DNA from: Echinimonas agarilytica
GTDB taxonomy: Bacteria; Pseudomonadota; Gammaproteobacteria; Enterobacterales; Neiellaceae
Direction: 5' to 3'
Assembly (NCBI RefSeq): GCF_023703465.1
Contig: NZ_JAMQGP010000001.1
Coordinates: forward strand, 124,001 to 188,000
Length of the DNA stretch: 64,000 nt
The translations under genes were made by a program, and so were the position numbers. Below the pieces are notes generated by a model that was not told where the DNA came from, made no database searches, and saw nothing but the letters and a program-made list of their open reading frames with translations. Within the stretch, counting starts at the first letter, position 1, and the number at the start of each line of letters is the position of its first letter. Positions 54,726 through 63,910 of the stretch are shown in pieces.

Positions 54726-55487
54726 ATGTCAGCCTCTGGCGGTATTGTTTGTCAACCACGTAAAATATTTGTTAATGTCAGTGGTTGTAGAAGACACATC
54801 GGATGTGCACAAATGATTCAAACCTCTCGCCACGAAGAACACGAGCAAATTTCTAAAGCGCTACTCGCATGTCCAATCAATTGCCCTGTGGATGTTCAGG
54901 TTCTTGCGGGTAGCCATGTATACCGCCTGAAATCTCGACTCATTGGTATCGACAACCCTCATGTGTTATTGCTGCGCTTGGGCACGGATCAAAGCTGGAA
55001 AGATGCGAACCATCGGCTAGAACCGGGGCAGCCTGTAGTGATTCGAATGGTGAATGAGTCAGGACAATGCCAGTTGCTGGCATTTAGAACTCAGTTAGGC
55101 ATGGCATGTAAAGTGCCGCGTCGTTGGCTTACTGTGCAGTTTCCTGAGCGTATCGAATCGGCCAATATGCGCGAGCAAAAGCGTATTCATGTGCAGTTTG
55201 GTTGTTATATTGAATGGGGCGACCATAAAGAAAAATTGTCATTGGGTACCATTATCGACTTATCGACCAAAGGTTGCCGCATTGAAACCAAGGTTGACCG
55301 TCCCATACCGGAAAGCAGCAACATTCGTATTCGCTTCAAAGATGAGTATTCTCATTTGACGTTACCGGGGGCAGTCCGAAACTCTTCAGTGGATGCATCT
55401 GGACAAATTGTTCATGGTGTACAGCTGACCGAGCTAAGCTCTACCGAACGTAGCCACTTGTCTGAACTCATGTTGGCAAATTACTAA
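54726..55487 (+). CDS. PilZ-domain protein (cyclic-di-GMP effector type)
   Basis: 253 residues. About residues 40-140 form a YcgR-N-like beta domain, and 146-250 a PilZ domain with the c-di-GMP signature REQKRIHV and DLSTKGCRI (the RxxxR-like and DxSxxG motifs). It probably responds to c-di-GMP to modulate motility or attachment. The start is uncertain: ATG 54726 gives an N terminus with two Cys that is not family-like, while the internal ATG at 54813 (MIQTSRHEEHEQ) would give a more usual protein of 224 residues. Confidence 0.82.
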   Translation: MSASGGIVCQPRKIFVNVSGCRRHIGCAQMIQTSRHEEHEQISKALLACPINCPVDVQVLAGSHVYRLKSRLIGIDNPHVLLLRLGTDQSWKDANHRLEPGQPVVIRMVNESGQCQLLAFRTQLGMACKVPRRWLTVQFPERIESANMREQKRIHVQFGCYIEWGDHKEKLSLGTIIDLSTKGCRIETKVDRPIPESSNIRIRFKDEYSHLTLPGAVRNSSVDASGQIVHGVQLTELSSTERSHLSELMLANY

Positions 55488-55719
55488 TTGGCCTGAGCGA
55501 AGATGCAGGTTTCGCCTGACTTGTAATTTGTCGTAATACACTTCTTGCCTTCAGATCTCTAACCTCTAATTGTGCGCTGTTGTTCGCACCACAATGGGGA
55601 GCAATCATATTTGCTCACAAGTTAGTTAAGGAACTGACTAGCTTCGGTAGAAGTGGACATCTTAATTCGCCATACACCTCTCCGATCTTGCCAGCTCGTC
55701 ACCGATAGTAGGTACGAAT

Positions 55720-56625
55720 ATGCGTGTTCATTATGTTTTAGTGTTAGCGTCTTTGTTGTCTTTTGGATCTCAAGCATTAGTGATCTCCAATTTTGGGTCA
55801 TCGTCTGCGCCCTTGCAGAAATCAGATAGCAATGCATTGCGACAAATTCAGATGGGGCACAATTATGCGCAAGGTTTGGGTGTAGAAATTGACTACGTCA
55901 AAGCCGCAAATTGGTATCAATTAGCCGCCGACCAGAATCACGCCGATGGGCAATATCACATGGGGGTCATGTATGCCAATGGTCGCGGTGTCGCTCAAGA
56001 TATGGATTTAGCCATGCAATATTATCAACGTGCAGCAGCACAACAACACCCTTCAGCAATGAACGATCTCGGTTGGATATTTCAAAACGGTGTGAATGGT
56101 GAATCCAATCAGACCAAAGCCGCAGAGCTTTATTTGAAGTCGGCTCTAGCTGGGGATGCAACCGCCCAGAACAACTTAGGTTCCTTGTATGCCGACGGCT
56201 TAGGCGTTGAGCAAAACTTTGAACAAGCGGCCTATTGGTATGGTAAGGCAGTGGTACAAGGCCACGCTGATGCGCAAAACAACTTGGGTTCTTTGTATGC
56301 CGATGGATTGGGGGTGGATGCAGACTATCACCGTTCCGCATCACTGTTTCGGGACGCAGCTCAGCAAGGACACGTGATTGCTCAGCAAAACTTAGGCTGG
56401 AGCTATGAGCATGGCAAAGGCGTACCGCAGGATCTAAAGCTGGCATTCAATTGGTATCAGTCTGCAGCTGAACAAGGCGATGTGATGGCGCAAATAGACT
56501 TGGGCTACATGTATGAAAATGGCTTGGGGTGCACGCAAGATCAAGCTAAAGCTGATTACTGGTATGCTGTTTCAGGGCAGCAAGGCAATGCCGAAAAAGT
56601 GTATTACGCGGGGTTGATGCGCTAG
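55720..56625 (+). CDS. Secreted Sel1-repeat protein
   Basis: 301 residues with a signal peptide (cleavage near SQALV). Seven Sel1-like repeats of about 36 residues fill the mature part, with repeated cores such as AQNNLGSLYADGLGVE, AQQNLGWSYEHGKGV and AQIDLGYMYENGLG. The repeats at 56161-56300 are nearly alike in DNA, so recent internal duplication is likely. Such helical solenoids act as protein-binding scaffolds in the periplasm. The partner is unknown. It ends at a terminator shared with the convergent DUF3192 gene. Confidence 0.88.
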   Translation: MRVHYVLVLASLLSFGSQALVISNFGSSSAPLQKSDSNALRQIQMGHNYAQGLGVEIDYVKAANWYQLAADQNHADGQYHMGVMYANGRGVAQDMDLAMQYYQRAAAQQHPSAMNDLGWIFQNGVNGESNQTKAAELYLKSALAGDATAQNNLGSLYADGLGVEQNFEQAAYWYGKAVVQGHADAQNNLGSLYADGLGVDADYHRSASLFRDAAQQGHVIAQQNLGWSYEHGKGVPQDLKLAFNWYQSAAEQGDVMAQIDLGYMYENGLGCTQDQAKADYWYAVSGQQGNAEKVYYAGLMR

Positions 56626-56648
56626 TTTAACGTACTTTCGTTACGTGT

Positions 56649-56677
56649 AAAAAAGGCCTGATATTCAGGCCTTTTTG
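56649..56677. terminator. Bidirectional terminator
   Basis: AAAAAGGCCTG (56650-56660) and CAGGCCTTTTT (56666-56676) with a five-base loop lie between the convergent Sel1 and DUF3192 genes. Confidence 0.9.
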
Positions 56678-56686
56678 ATGTCTGCT

Positions 56687-57067
56687 TTATTGTAAACGTT
56701 CCAAGGCTGTATCGCCCCAACCAATGAGTTCTCTGTTTTTAAACACTAATGGTGTGCATTCGTCTTTGGTGATTTTTCCGTCACCGTGCTTAGTGTTGGT
56801 TTGGTAAAACAAAATTTGGTACTCAGCATCATCTTGCTTTAGATTTTCGGTAAAGTCGGGTGTTCCCAAATTTGCCAATATAGACTCATAACTGGTGGAT
56901 GTTGTGAGGTTAGCAATCGCAGCGCGATTGTCTTTTTGATGTTGTTGCCAGCCGTGACTATTGGCGAATTCAGAATCCCAATCGCCATCGTTTACCGAGA
57001 CAACGCAACCGGCCAAAGTGCTTAACATGATCAGGCTGCCCGCTAAAACTATTACAGTGCGCTTCAT
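56687..57067 (-). CDS. DUF3192 lipoprotein
   Basis: 126 residues from ATG 57067, chosen because AAGGAG lies eight bases upstream and the signal follows directly (MKRTVIVLAGSLIML...). The lipobox is LAGC (Cys at 20), Val at +2. The mature part with LTTSTSYESILANLGTPDFTE, LFYQTNTKHGDGKITKDECTPLVF and GWGDTALE is that of DUF3192, a BamE/OmlA-like fold common in Alteromonadales and Vibrionales. Function unknown. Confidence 0.85.
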   Translation of the reverse strand: MKRTVIVLAGSLIMLSTLAGCVVSVNDGDWDSEFANSHGWQQHQKDNRAAIANLTTSTSYESILANLGTPDFTENLKQDDAEYQILFYQTNTKHGDGKITKDECTPLVFKNRELIGWGDTALERLQ

Positions 57068-57232
57068 TTTTTTCTCCTTGGTGAAGTCTTTCACTTGCTT
57101 GCACTGAATTGAGCAATGGCTGTGCCAAATATTATTTTATGATTTTAATCAATTAGTTATATTCTATTTGGGGGTTTTTGTGAAAATGATGTTGGTGATA
57201 TTTACGAATAAAGTGTGAAATTAACTAACTGT

Positions 57233-58222
57233 TTAGGCTTCTTTGAGTTGGCTTGGCGTCACGCCGGTCCATCGTTTGAATGCGCGTCTAAAATTGTTCA
57301 CATCACTAATTTCAAAGTGATTGGCCACTTGCTGATTGCTCCAACCTAAATCGTGAACCATGCAAATGGCTAAATATCGATAAGTGTCGTCTTGAATGCT
57401 CTGAAATGTGGTGCTTTCGTGCTTCAGTCTGCGTTTGAGTGTGCTATTGCTGACACCTAAATAATCAGCCAAGTCATGTAACTGGCAGTTAGGGTGCCGC
57501 TCGCAAAAACTGCGCGTTACTCGAATCAAATGAGGCACATGGTGAGTCGCTACACGCTCGCGTTTACATTGTTGTTGTATCGCCCGATATTCAGTATTGG
57601 GGGCCATTTCATGGGGCTGGCTAACACTGTGCATATTGATGCTGGCTCGACAAAATTGCCGATCGAATGTGGCGTTGGAACCGATGTAACTGTGGACCGA
57701 CGCTATAGCGTGGTGATACGACAGTTGCCATTGCACTTCAGCGCAATAATTACGCAACCAAAAACTCACTGCACTGGTGGCAAACTTCAAATAGAAATTG
57801 GCTAAATTGGCCTGCGCAGACTCGCTAATTATGTCGAGGTGAACGTGAGAATGAGTTCTCAACACCCGCAATTGAATGGGCAGGTTCCAGCGCGAATAAA
57901 AGGTTGATATGTGCTGCGTTGCTTGTTTTATTGTTGGGCAATAACGCAACAGCTTCGCCAATGTATCGTCACTTAAAATGAGATGCTGGCCAAGTAAAAA
58001 AGGTAAGTCGGCATCGCCACAATGAAGCGCTTGTTCAATAAATTTATCGAGTTGGCTTTGCGATATGAACTGGTCGTGTTGACTAAATTGGTTGGCGAAC
58101 AGCCGAGTTCCTGCAAGGTATGCTTCAGGATTGGAGGAGCGTTGCTGTAACAATGAATACAACAATTCAGCAATGATCGGTCGCATGACTTTATCGTTGC
58201 GGCTGACGTATGGCTGGCTCAT
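57233..58222 (-). CDS. AraC-family regulator with arabinose-binding-type N domain
   Basis: 329 residues. The N-terminal 190 residues follow the PF12625-type domain found in OruR/MmsR-like regulators (LLRYCPTIKQATQHISTFYSRW; YHHAIASVHSY). The C terminus is the usual double helix-turn-helix: HDLADYLGVSNSTLKRRLKHE and NQQVANHFEISDVNNFRRAFKRWTGVTPSQL. Its ATG overlaps the stop of the GGDEF-like gene by four bases (58219-58222), so the two are translated together and likely work in one pathway. Confidence 0.88.
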   Translation of the reverse strand: MSQPYVSRNDKVMRPIIAELLYSLLQQRSSNPEAYLAGTRLFANQFSQHDQFISQSQLDKFIEQALHCGDADLPFLLGQHLILSDDTLAKLLRYCPTIKQATQHISTFYSRWNLPIQLRVLRTHSHVHLDIISESAQANLANFYLKFATSAVSFWLRNYCAEVQWQLSYHHAIASVHSYIGSNATFDRQFCRASINMHSVSQPHEMAPNTEYRAIQQQCKRERVATHHVPHLIRVTRSFCERHPNCQLHDLADYLGVSNSTLKRRLKHESTTFQSIQDDTYRYLAICMVHDLGWSNQQVANHFEISDVNNFRRAFKRWTGVTPSQLKEA

Positions 58223-59187
58223 GCGCGAATCGACTCGAGTTGTGAATTATGTTTGCGCGCATCCAAATTGGCATGACTTTGGCGGACCAAGGCTTCGGCA
58301 CTGGTGCAATTAGAAATGGGTTGCTGTACCCAACACACCTCTAATTCGGTTGAAATGGAGTGGCAGATCTTTTTCAGAGCTTGCTCCATGTGTCGACTGG
58401 CATGAGCATGCGGCATTTGGTGAACCAACAGGGCGAACCGATTCCCCCGACAGCGACACACCAAATCATCAACATTCGAATGGCTTAGCAACAATTCGGC
58501 AAATGACTTTAAGAGCTGATCGCCTGCGAGCATGCCGTGCTTCATGTTGAACTGAGCAAAGCCTCTTATGTCGAGTACAAATAAGATGGGGTGCGGTTGA
58601 TGCGTCATTGCAGCGCCACACACTCGCTGTAATTGCTGAATTAAATAGGGCTCGGTGTACACCTGTGTCAGAGGGTCGAGCAGGCGATACTCTCGATGAA
58701 ACATTTCGCGTTGCCGAAGCTGACGATTAATTTGTCGCTGCTCACGCAGCCATTCAAACAGCCCGACCGTAATCATCAGCATGGCCAGTGGAATCGACAA
58801 CGATTCTATATTTTGAAACAAGCGGTGATGCTCAGGATAACGCACAAATTCATCGGCAAAATCCAATACGGTGGAATACCAATAAAGTAAGCAGCCAGTG
58901 AACATTAAATGGGTAATACGACCCGAAGGCCGAGAGCAGAGTAAAAATAATAACCAGATCAGAGCGAATAGGCAGGCCACGCCTTCGCCTACAGCATCGA
59001 GCCACTGAATCTCAGGTTTGACTGTGCCGTTTGAAAGCGCCGCCATAAATAGAACCAGTGCGCCCACACACCCACCCACTAAATAGTGGAGGTGGTGCAA
59101 CATGATAAAACGCAAGTGCTGAGTTAATTGAAATATAAGCATCGGCGAATCGTAACGACCGCAGATGACAGATTTTTGAAGAGTCAC
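58219..59187 (-). CDS. Membrane protein with degenerate GGDEF domain
   Basis: 322 residues. About four membrane segments (about 35-52, 70-84, 93-110, 130-146), then a coiled stretch (148-165) and a GGDEF-type domain (168-310) with LLDPLTQVYTEPYLIQQLQ and FVLDIRGFAQFNMKHGMLAGDQLL. The active-site loop reads RGNRF (247-251) instead of GGDEF, so cyclase activity should be lost. It may sense a ligand or bind GTP or c-di-GMP without turnover. The start is uncertain; ATG codons at residues 16 and 29 are alternatives. Coupled with the AraC gene downstream by ATGA. Confidence 0.8.
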   Translation of the reverse strand: MTLQKSVICGRYDSPMLIFQLTQHLRFIMLHHLHYLVGGCVGALVLFMAALSNGTVKPEIQWLDAVGEGVACLFALIWLLFLLCSRPSGRITHLMFTGCLLYWYSTVLDFADEFVRYPEHHRLFQNIESLSIPLAMLMITVGLFEWLREQRQINRQLRQREMFHREYRLLDPLTQVYTEPYLIQQLQRVCGAAMTHQPHPILFVLDIRGFAQFNMKHGMLAGDQLLKSFAELLLSHSNVDDLVCRCRGNRFALLVHQMPHAHASRHMEQALKKICHSISTELEVCWVQQPISNCTSAEALVRQSHANLDARKHNSQLESIRA

Positions 59188-59426
59188 ATATGAGCGTGAG
59201 CCGTATTGACCCCGTCAGAAAAGGTCACCGTAAAACGTCTTTAAAAATGTAAGCGCTTACTAACCTTGGGGTTCTTTTTAATTGAGCCTGTTTTGTTCCC
59301 AAAGTGAACTGGCAGAGTGCCGTCGCTGAATTGTCATGAAGCTATGAAACAATTTCGTCACACATCACAATTACGGTGCTTCCTAATGATTATCAGAAAC
59401 TTAACTAATCTTTTTTGGGGCACACG

Positions 59427-61973
59427 ATGAACAACCTTCCTTTCATCCTCTCGGGCTTGCCAATGAAACCATTGGCGTTGGCTTGTATGGCAATTTTTAG
59501 CGCAAATACGATGGCCGAAGTGCCAGCCGTTCAGGATGACAATGAACAGATCGAACACATTTTGGTGATCGGGCAAGCCGCATCCACCAGCAAGTCGTTG
59601 CAAGATCAGCGCGACGCCAACAATTTGATTACGGTTGCAACTGCCGATGCCATCGGTAACTTCCCTGATGCCAATGCCAGTGAGTCACTGCAACGCATGG
59701 TGGGTTTGTCCATTGAACGTGACCAAGGTGAAGGACGTTTTGTTCGTGTGCGAGGTTTAGCGCCTGACTACAACGCCGTGACTATTAACGGCACGCGAGT
59801 GCCTTCTCCTGAAGCGGGCCGCAGGGCTGTGGCTTTGGATGTGGTGCCATCGGATCTCATTCAAACCCTCACCGTGACTAAATCGCTAACACCCGACATG
59901 GATGCTGATTCACTGGGAGGTGCGGTTGATATCAAAAGTACGTCGGCATTTGATCGTGATGGCATGTTTTATAAATTCAATGCCGAAGGTGGATACAACG
60001 ATTTAGAAGAAGAATACAGCCCCAAAATCACCGGCGCATATTCCAATACATTTGCGGATGACACAGTCGGCATTGCGATGGCTGCGAGTTGGTTGGAACG
60101 TAAATTTGGTTCAGATAACGTAGAAACCGGTGGCGGCTGGGACTTTGATGAAGACCCCGCCATTTTAGAAGAGCTAGAACAGCGCGACTATCAAATTACC
60201 CGAGAGCGTTTAGGCTTAGCGGCTAATTTTGATTGGCGTCCGAGTGATTCAACAACGGTTTATTTGCGCACTCTTTATAGTGAATTTTCAGACGAAGAGC
60301 AGCGTAATGCGATCGTGACCGAATGGGAAGACGGTACCACAACGGATGGCTCTGTTGCCTCTACAGAAGTTACGCGGGAGCTCAAAGATCGTGAAGAAAC
60401 GCAAACCATTTCTTCAATCGTACTCGGAGCAGAACATGTGCTCGATGCTTGGAAATTGGACTATCAAATTGGCTGGAGTCAGTCTGAAGAAGACAACCCA
60501 GACTACATGGTGTCTAAATTTGAACATGCCGAAGGTGTTGATCTATCGGTTCAGGGATCGAGCAAGCCGCGCATTCAAGCGCAGCAAGATTACTATGATT
60601 ACGATGCCTATGAGTTGGATGAAATTGAGGTGTCAGACTCGTTTACCGAAGACACCGAGCACAATGTTCGCTTCAATGTGGCGCGTGAATTGGACTGGGA
60701 CGATGCACAAGTTGAAGTTAAATTTGGCGTTAAGATGAGTCGCCGAGACAAGGATAATCGCGAAGATATTTGGGTGCTCGAAGACTTGGACGAAGCAGGC
60801 ATTGCAGACGAACAACTTCTTATGTCTGCAAACTTAGGCAGCCAATCTGACTATTCATTGGGCGACTTTGGCCGCACTATCTCTGCAAACAGTATTCGTG
60901 GCTTGGCTCAATCTGTTGGACGTCATGGGTATGAGGACGACGTTGAGTCGCGTATTAACGACTTTGATGTCGCAGAAGACGTTGATGCCGGTTATGTCAT
61001 GGCAACGGTCACCCAAGGTGATATGACGGTGATTGGTGGCCTAAGGTATGAAAGCACCGACTTTGAAGCCAAAGGTTGGCGTTACAATGACATAGACGAA
61101 ACTTTCACTGAGCGTAAGGTTTCAAATGACTACGACCACTGGTTGCCATCATTGCAAATGCGCTACAACCTTAACCAAGACATGGTGATACGCGCTGCGT
61201 GGACAAACTCGATTGTGCGCCCAACGTTTGAACAGCTGGCCCCCGGTTTTGTGATGGAAGAAAGCGATGGCGATATTGAAGTTGAATTAGGCAACCCTGA
61301 GCTTGAAGCGTTGGAGTCGATGAACCTCGATCTCGCATTTGAGTACTATATGGGCGAATCGAGTTTGGCTTCAGTGGGTGTGTTCTACAAAGATATCGAA
61401 AACTTTGTATATGGATCTGATTTAGCCGGTAGCCCAGGGTATGAAGACTTCGACAAAGCAGAAACCTATGCCAATGGCGATTCAGCTGACTTGTATGGGA
61501 TTGAACTCAATTGGGTCAAGCAAATGGATGAGTTGCCTGCGCCTTGGAGTGGCTTATTGTTGAGCGCCAATGGCACATATACCGATTCTGATGCCGACAT
61601 TAGTTATTACGATGATGGCGAGCGCCTCACCCGTTCTATTCCGTTCCCAAGCCAGTCTGATAAAACTGCAAACTTTGCTATCGGGTATGAGGATCAGGAC
61701 ATGAGCCTTCGGCTATCCGCGGCTTACAAGTCTAAATATCTGCTTGAGGTTGATAAGATTGATGATGAAACCTACGACGTCTATGAAGACGACCATGTAC
61801 AGCTCGACTTCATTGCAAAAGCCTATGTTGCAGACGGGATACAGGTTTATTTTAATGCGTTGAACTTAACCGATGAGGCCTACTATACCTATGCCAAATC
61901 ATCACGTTACAACGTACAGCATGAAGAATATGGCCGCAGTTTTCAGCTGGGTGTGACGGTGTCTGGGCTGTAA
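59427..61973 (+). CDS. TonB-dependent receptor next to a phytase gene
   Basis: 848 residues from ATG 59427 (GGGG nearby; an in-frame TTG 12 bases earlier is less likely). The signal peptide ends near NTMAEV; EHILVIGQ is the TonB-box-like entry. Plug motifs: ADAIGNFPDANASESLQRMVGLSI, RFVRVRGLAPDYNAVTINGTRVPS and TVTKSLTPDMDADSLGGAVDI. Many Asp/Glu-rich barrel loops; C terminus ...LGVTVSGL. The phytase lipoprotein gene follows after 13 bases. Receptor-phytase pairs are known in marine and freshwater proteobacteria, so a phytate-derived ligand or bound metal is a fair guess. Confidence 0.92.
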   Translation: MNNLPFILSGLPMKPLALACMAIFSANTMAEVPAVQDDNEQIEHILVIGQAASTSKSLQDQRDANNLITVATADAIGNFPDANASESLQRMVGLSIERDQGEGRFVRVRGLAPDYNAVTINGTRVPSPEAGRRAVALDVVPSDLIQTLTVTKSLTPDMDADSLGGAVDIKSTSAFDRDGMFYKFNAEGGYNDLEEEYSPKITGAYSNTFADDTVGIAMAASWLERKFGSDNVETGGGWDFDEDPAILEELEQRDYQITRERLGLAANFDWRPSDSTTVYLRTLYSEFSDEEQRNAIVTEWEDGTTTDGSVASTEVTRELKDREETQTISSIVLGAEHVLDAWKLDYQIGWSQSEEDNPDYMVSKFEHAEGVDLSVQGSSKPRIQAQQDYYDYDAYELDEIEVSDSFTEDTEHNVRFNVARELDWDDAQVEVKFGVKMSRRDKDNREDIWVLEDLDEAGIADEQLLMSANLGSQSDYSLGDFGRTISANSIRGLAQSVGRHGYEDDVESRINDFDVAEDVDAGYVMATVTQGDMTVIGGLRYESTDFEAKGWRYNDIDETFTERKVSNDYDHWLPSLQMRYNLNQDMVIRAAWTNSIVRPTFEQLAPGFVMEESDGDIEVELGNPELEALESMNLDLAFEYYMGESSLASVGVFYKDIENFVYGSDLAGSPGYEDFDKAETYANGDSADLYGIELNWVKQMDELPAPWSGLLLSANGTYTDSDADISYYDDGERLTRSIPFPSQSDKTANFAIGYEDQDMSLRLSAAYKSKYLLEVDKIDDETYDVYEDDHVQLDFIAKAYVADGIQVYFNALNLTDEAYYTYAKSSRYNVQHEEYGRSFQLGVTVSGL

Positions 61974-61986
61974 GGGAGTGATATTC

Positions 61987-63858
61987 ATGATTCGATCGTT
62001 AACGACACTCGCCTTGGTCGCCGCTGGCTGCTTATTGATGGGGTGCGAAAGCACCTCACTTTCCACTCCGCTAAGAATGGTACCCAATGTCGAATTCTCA
62101 CGCCAAACACTGATACTTGAGCATGGCAACGTTGGGCTCACCGAACAAGGGATAACATGGTCAGTGGGCGCACAATCGGGCGTGGTGGCAGGAGACTATC
62201 ATGGCTTGGAAGCACGTCAATTGGGGGATCTTCAGCTGTTTGCCACCATCACTAATAGCGGGCATGGTTTGGCTCTTTTTGAATGGTCGGCCAATGGCCC
62301 CATCGAGCGCCAACAAACAAAACTGACGACCTTGCTCGCGGATGAGCAATGCCTGTATGTGAGTGCGGCAAGTCAAAGTTTATATAGCTTTGTGCAAGAT
62401 GGTCGAGGCGCAAGTCAACAATGGCTGTTGGCCTACCAAGGCAAGGTACTGCCAGAGGCAAAACTAGTCCGACAATTGCCGGTGGGTTATAACAGTAGTG
62501 CTTGCGGTGCGGATGACGAACGCGGTTATGTTTACCTTGTTGAGGAAGACGTAGCGGTTTGGCGTTATCGCGCAGAGCCCGAAGCGATGCCAGAACGCGC
62601 CGTGGTTGCGATGCCAGAGCCGTGGGGCAATATCGCACATGATATTGAAGCCATTCGTGTACTGCCAACGGGAGATATCTTTGCCTTGATGCCCTCCCAA
62701 CTGATGCAGTTGAAACCTGAATCTGCGGATTTTAACAGTGTCACCAAAACACGAGTGTGGTCACTACCCACTCAAGCAGCAGAGCAATTCAACGTGACTG
62801 TTTCGGCTCATAATGAAGTTGAGATAAGGGTCTTCGACGAGGCTGAGAATAGGACCTACTCGGGTCTCATTTCAACCCAATTTGCAAGCCTTACAGCAGT
62901 ACCCGTGATGACCGAAGTGACAGCCTCATTTGATACTGCTCCGGCGAGCCAAACGGGTGATGCGATGGATGATCCTGCCATTTGGATTCACCCCACAGAT
63001 CGCAATCAATCATTGGTTTTGGGCACGCATAAAAAGCAAGGCTTATATGTTTACAACCTTCAAGGCGATACATTGCAACGACTTGAAGATGGTCGCTTGA
63101 ATAACGTTGATGTGCGTACAGTGGATTCAACTGTATTTGGTGTTCAAGGTGTGGCTGTTGCCAGCCGCCGCGATGACAACTCCGTGATTGTGTACGGTAT
63201 TGATGCCCAGCGTAAAGTGTTTCAACTACTTACGTTCGATACGCCGTTAAGCCAAATTTACGGCATTTGCATGGGCGTTGTTGATGGCGCATTCTCAGTA
63301 TTCCCGAATGATAAAGATGGCCGCGTACTGCAGTACTCGCTGTCGTATGGTGGTCATTGGAATGCTGTGTTAAAACGGACTCTGCAAGTGGCCTCTCAGC
63401 CCGAAGGATGTGTGGTGAGTGATGCTCAACAGCGATTATTCGTCGGTGAGGAAGGCACGGGTGTTTGGGAGACTGATGCTTCAGCGTCTGGCGATTCAAT
63501 GTGGCAATCTGTGGTAAAAATTGGCGATCTGCTCAAAGCAGACGTAGAGGGGATTTCCATTGCTAAGGGCACGCCTGATTTGTTAGTGATGTCGAGTCAG
63601 GGTAATGACAGTTATGTGGTGATTGAAGCGGTTGCGCCCTACCGTTACCGAGGACGTTTTCGAATTGGTTTAGATCCGCAAACCGGCATTGATGGTGCCT
63701 CAGAAACCGATGGCTTAGATGTGACCAGTATGGCCTTGAATGCAGAATTTCCCAAAGGTTTGCTGGTGGTGCAAGACGGCCGAAATTTGATGCCCGATCA
63801 ACCTCAAAATTTTAAGTTTGTCAGTTGGCAAAAAGTATTGGAAACACTAGAACCGTAA
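61987..63858 (+). CDS. Beta-propeller phytase lipoprotein, two-domain
   Basis: 623 residues from ATG 61987 (GGGAG upstream). The lipobox LMGC lies near residue 20, so it is lipid-anchored. The C-terminal half (about 310-623) is a beta-propeller phytase: DDPAIWIHPTD, LGTHKKQGLYVYNLQG, RLNNVDVR, ASQPEGCVVSDAQQRLFVGEE, GVWE, DVEGISI and SSQGNDSYVVIE carry the calcium and phosphate sites. It releases phosphate from phytate with Ca2+. The N-terminal half (about 30-300) looks like an incomplete second propeller, as in dual-domain phytases. Operon with the receptor, ended by a strong hairpin. Confidence 0.92.
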   Translation: MIRSLTTLALVAAGCLLMGCESTSLSTPLRMVPNVEFSRQTLILEHGNVGLTEQGITWSVGAQSGVVAGDYHGLEARQLGDLQLFATITNSGHGLALFEWSANGPIERQQTKLTTLLADEQCLYVSAASQSLYSFVQDGRGASQQWLLAYQGKVLPEAKLVRQLPVGYNSSACGADDERGYVYLVEEDVAVWRYRAEPEAMPERAVVAMPEPWGNIAHDIEAIRVLPTGDIFALMPSQLMQLKPESADFNSVTKTRVWSLPTQAAEQFNVTVSAHNEVEIRVFDEAENRTYSGLISTQFASLTAVPVMTEVTASFDTAPASQTGDAMDDPAIWIHPTDRNQSLVLGTHKKQGLYVYNLQGDTLQRLEDGRLNNVDVRTVDSTVFGVQGVAVASRRDDNSVIVYGIDAQRKVFQLLTFDTPLSQIYGICMGVVDGAFSVFPNDKDGRVLQYSLSYGGHWNAVLKRTLQVASQPEGCVVSDAQQRLFVGEEGTGVWETDASASGDSMWQSVVKIGDLLKADVEGISIAKGTPDLLVMSSQGNDSYVVIEAVAPYRYRGRFRIGLDPQTGIDGASETDGLDVTSMALNAEFPKGLLVVQDGRNLMPDQPQNFKFVSWQKVLETLEP

Positions 63859-63892
63859 ACGAAATGGGCGGCTTAATGCCGCCCATTTCGTT
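63858..63892. terminator. 15-bp perfect hairpin, probable bidirectional terminator
   Basis: A perfect 15-bp stem (63858-63872 with 63878-63892) around TTAAT begins at the last base of the phytase stop codon. It has no long T run, but lies between convergent genes and is very stable. Confidence 0.7.
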
Positions 63893-63910
63893 GCTGACGT
63901 AGATTTGGAC

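Noticed and set aside
56161-56310. Near-identical repeats that could suggest a repeat array
   Set aside because: They are in frame within Sel1 repeats of one gene and are explained by protein repeats.
59385-59398. Fur-box-like sequence (AATGATTATCA) upstream of the second TonB receptor
   Set aside because: Only one half fits the consensus, and the neighbouring phytase argues for phosphate rather than iron control.
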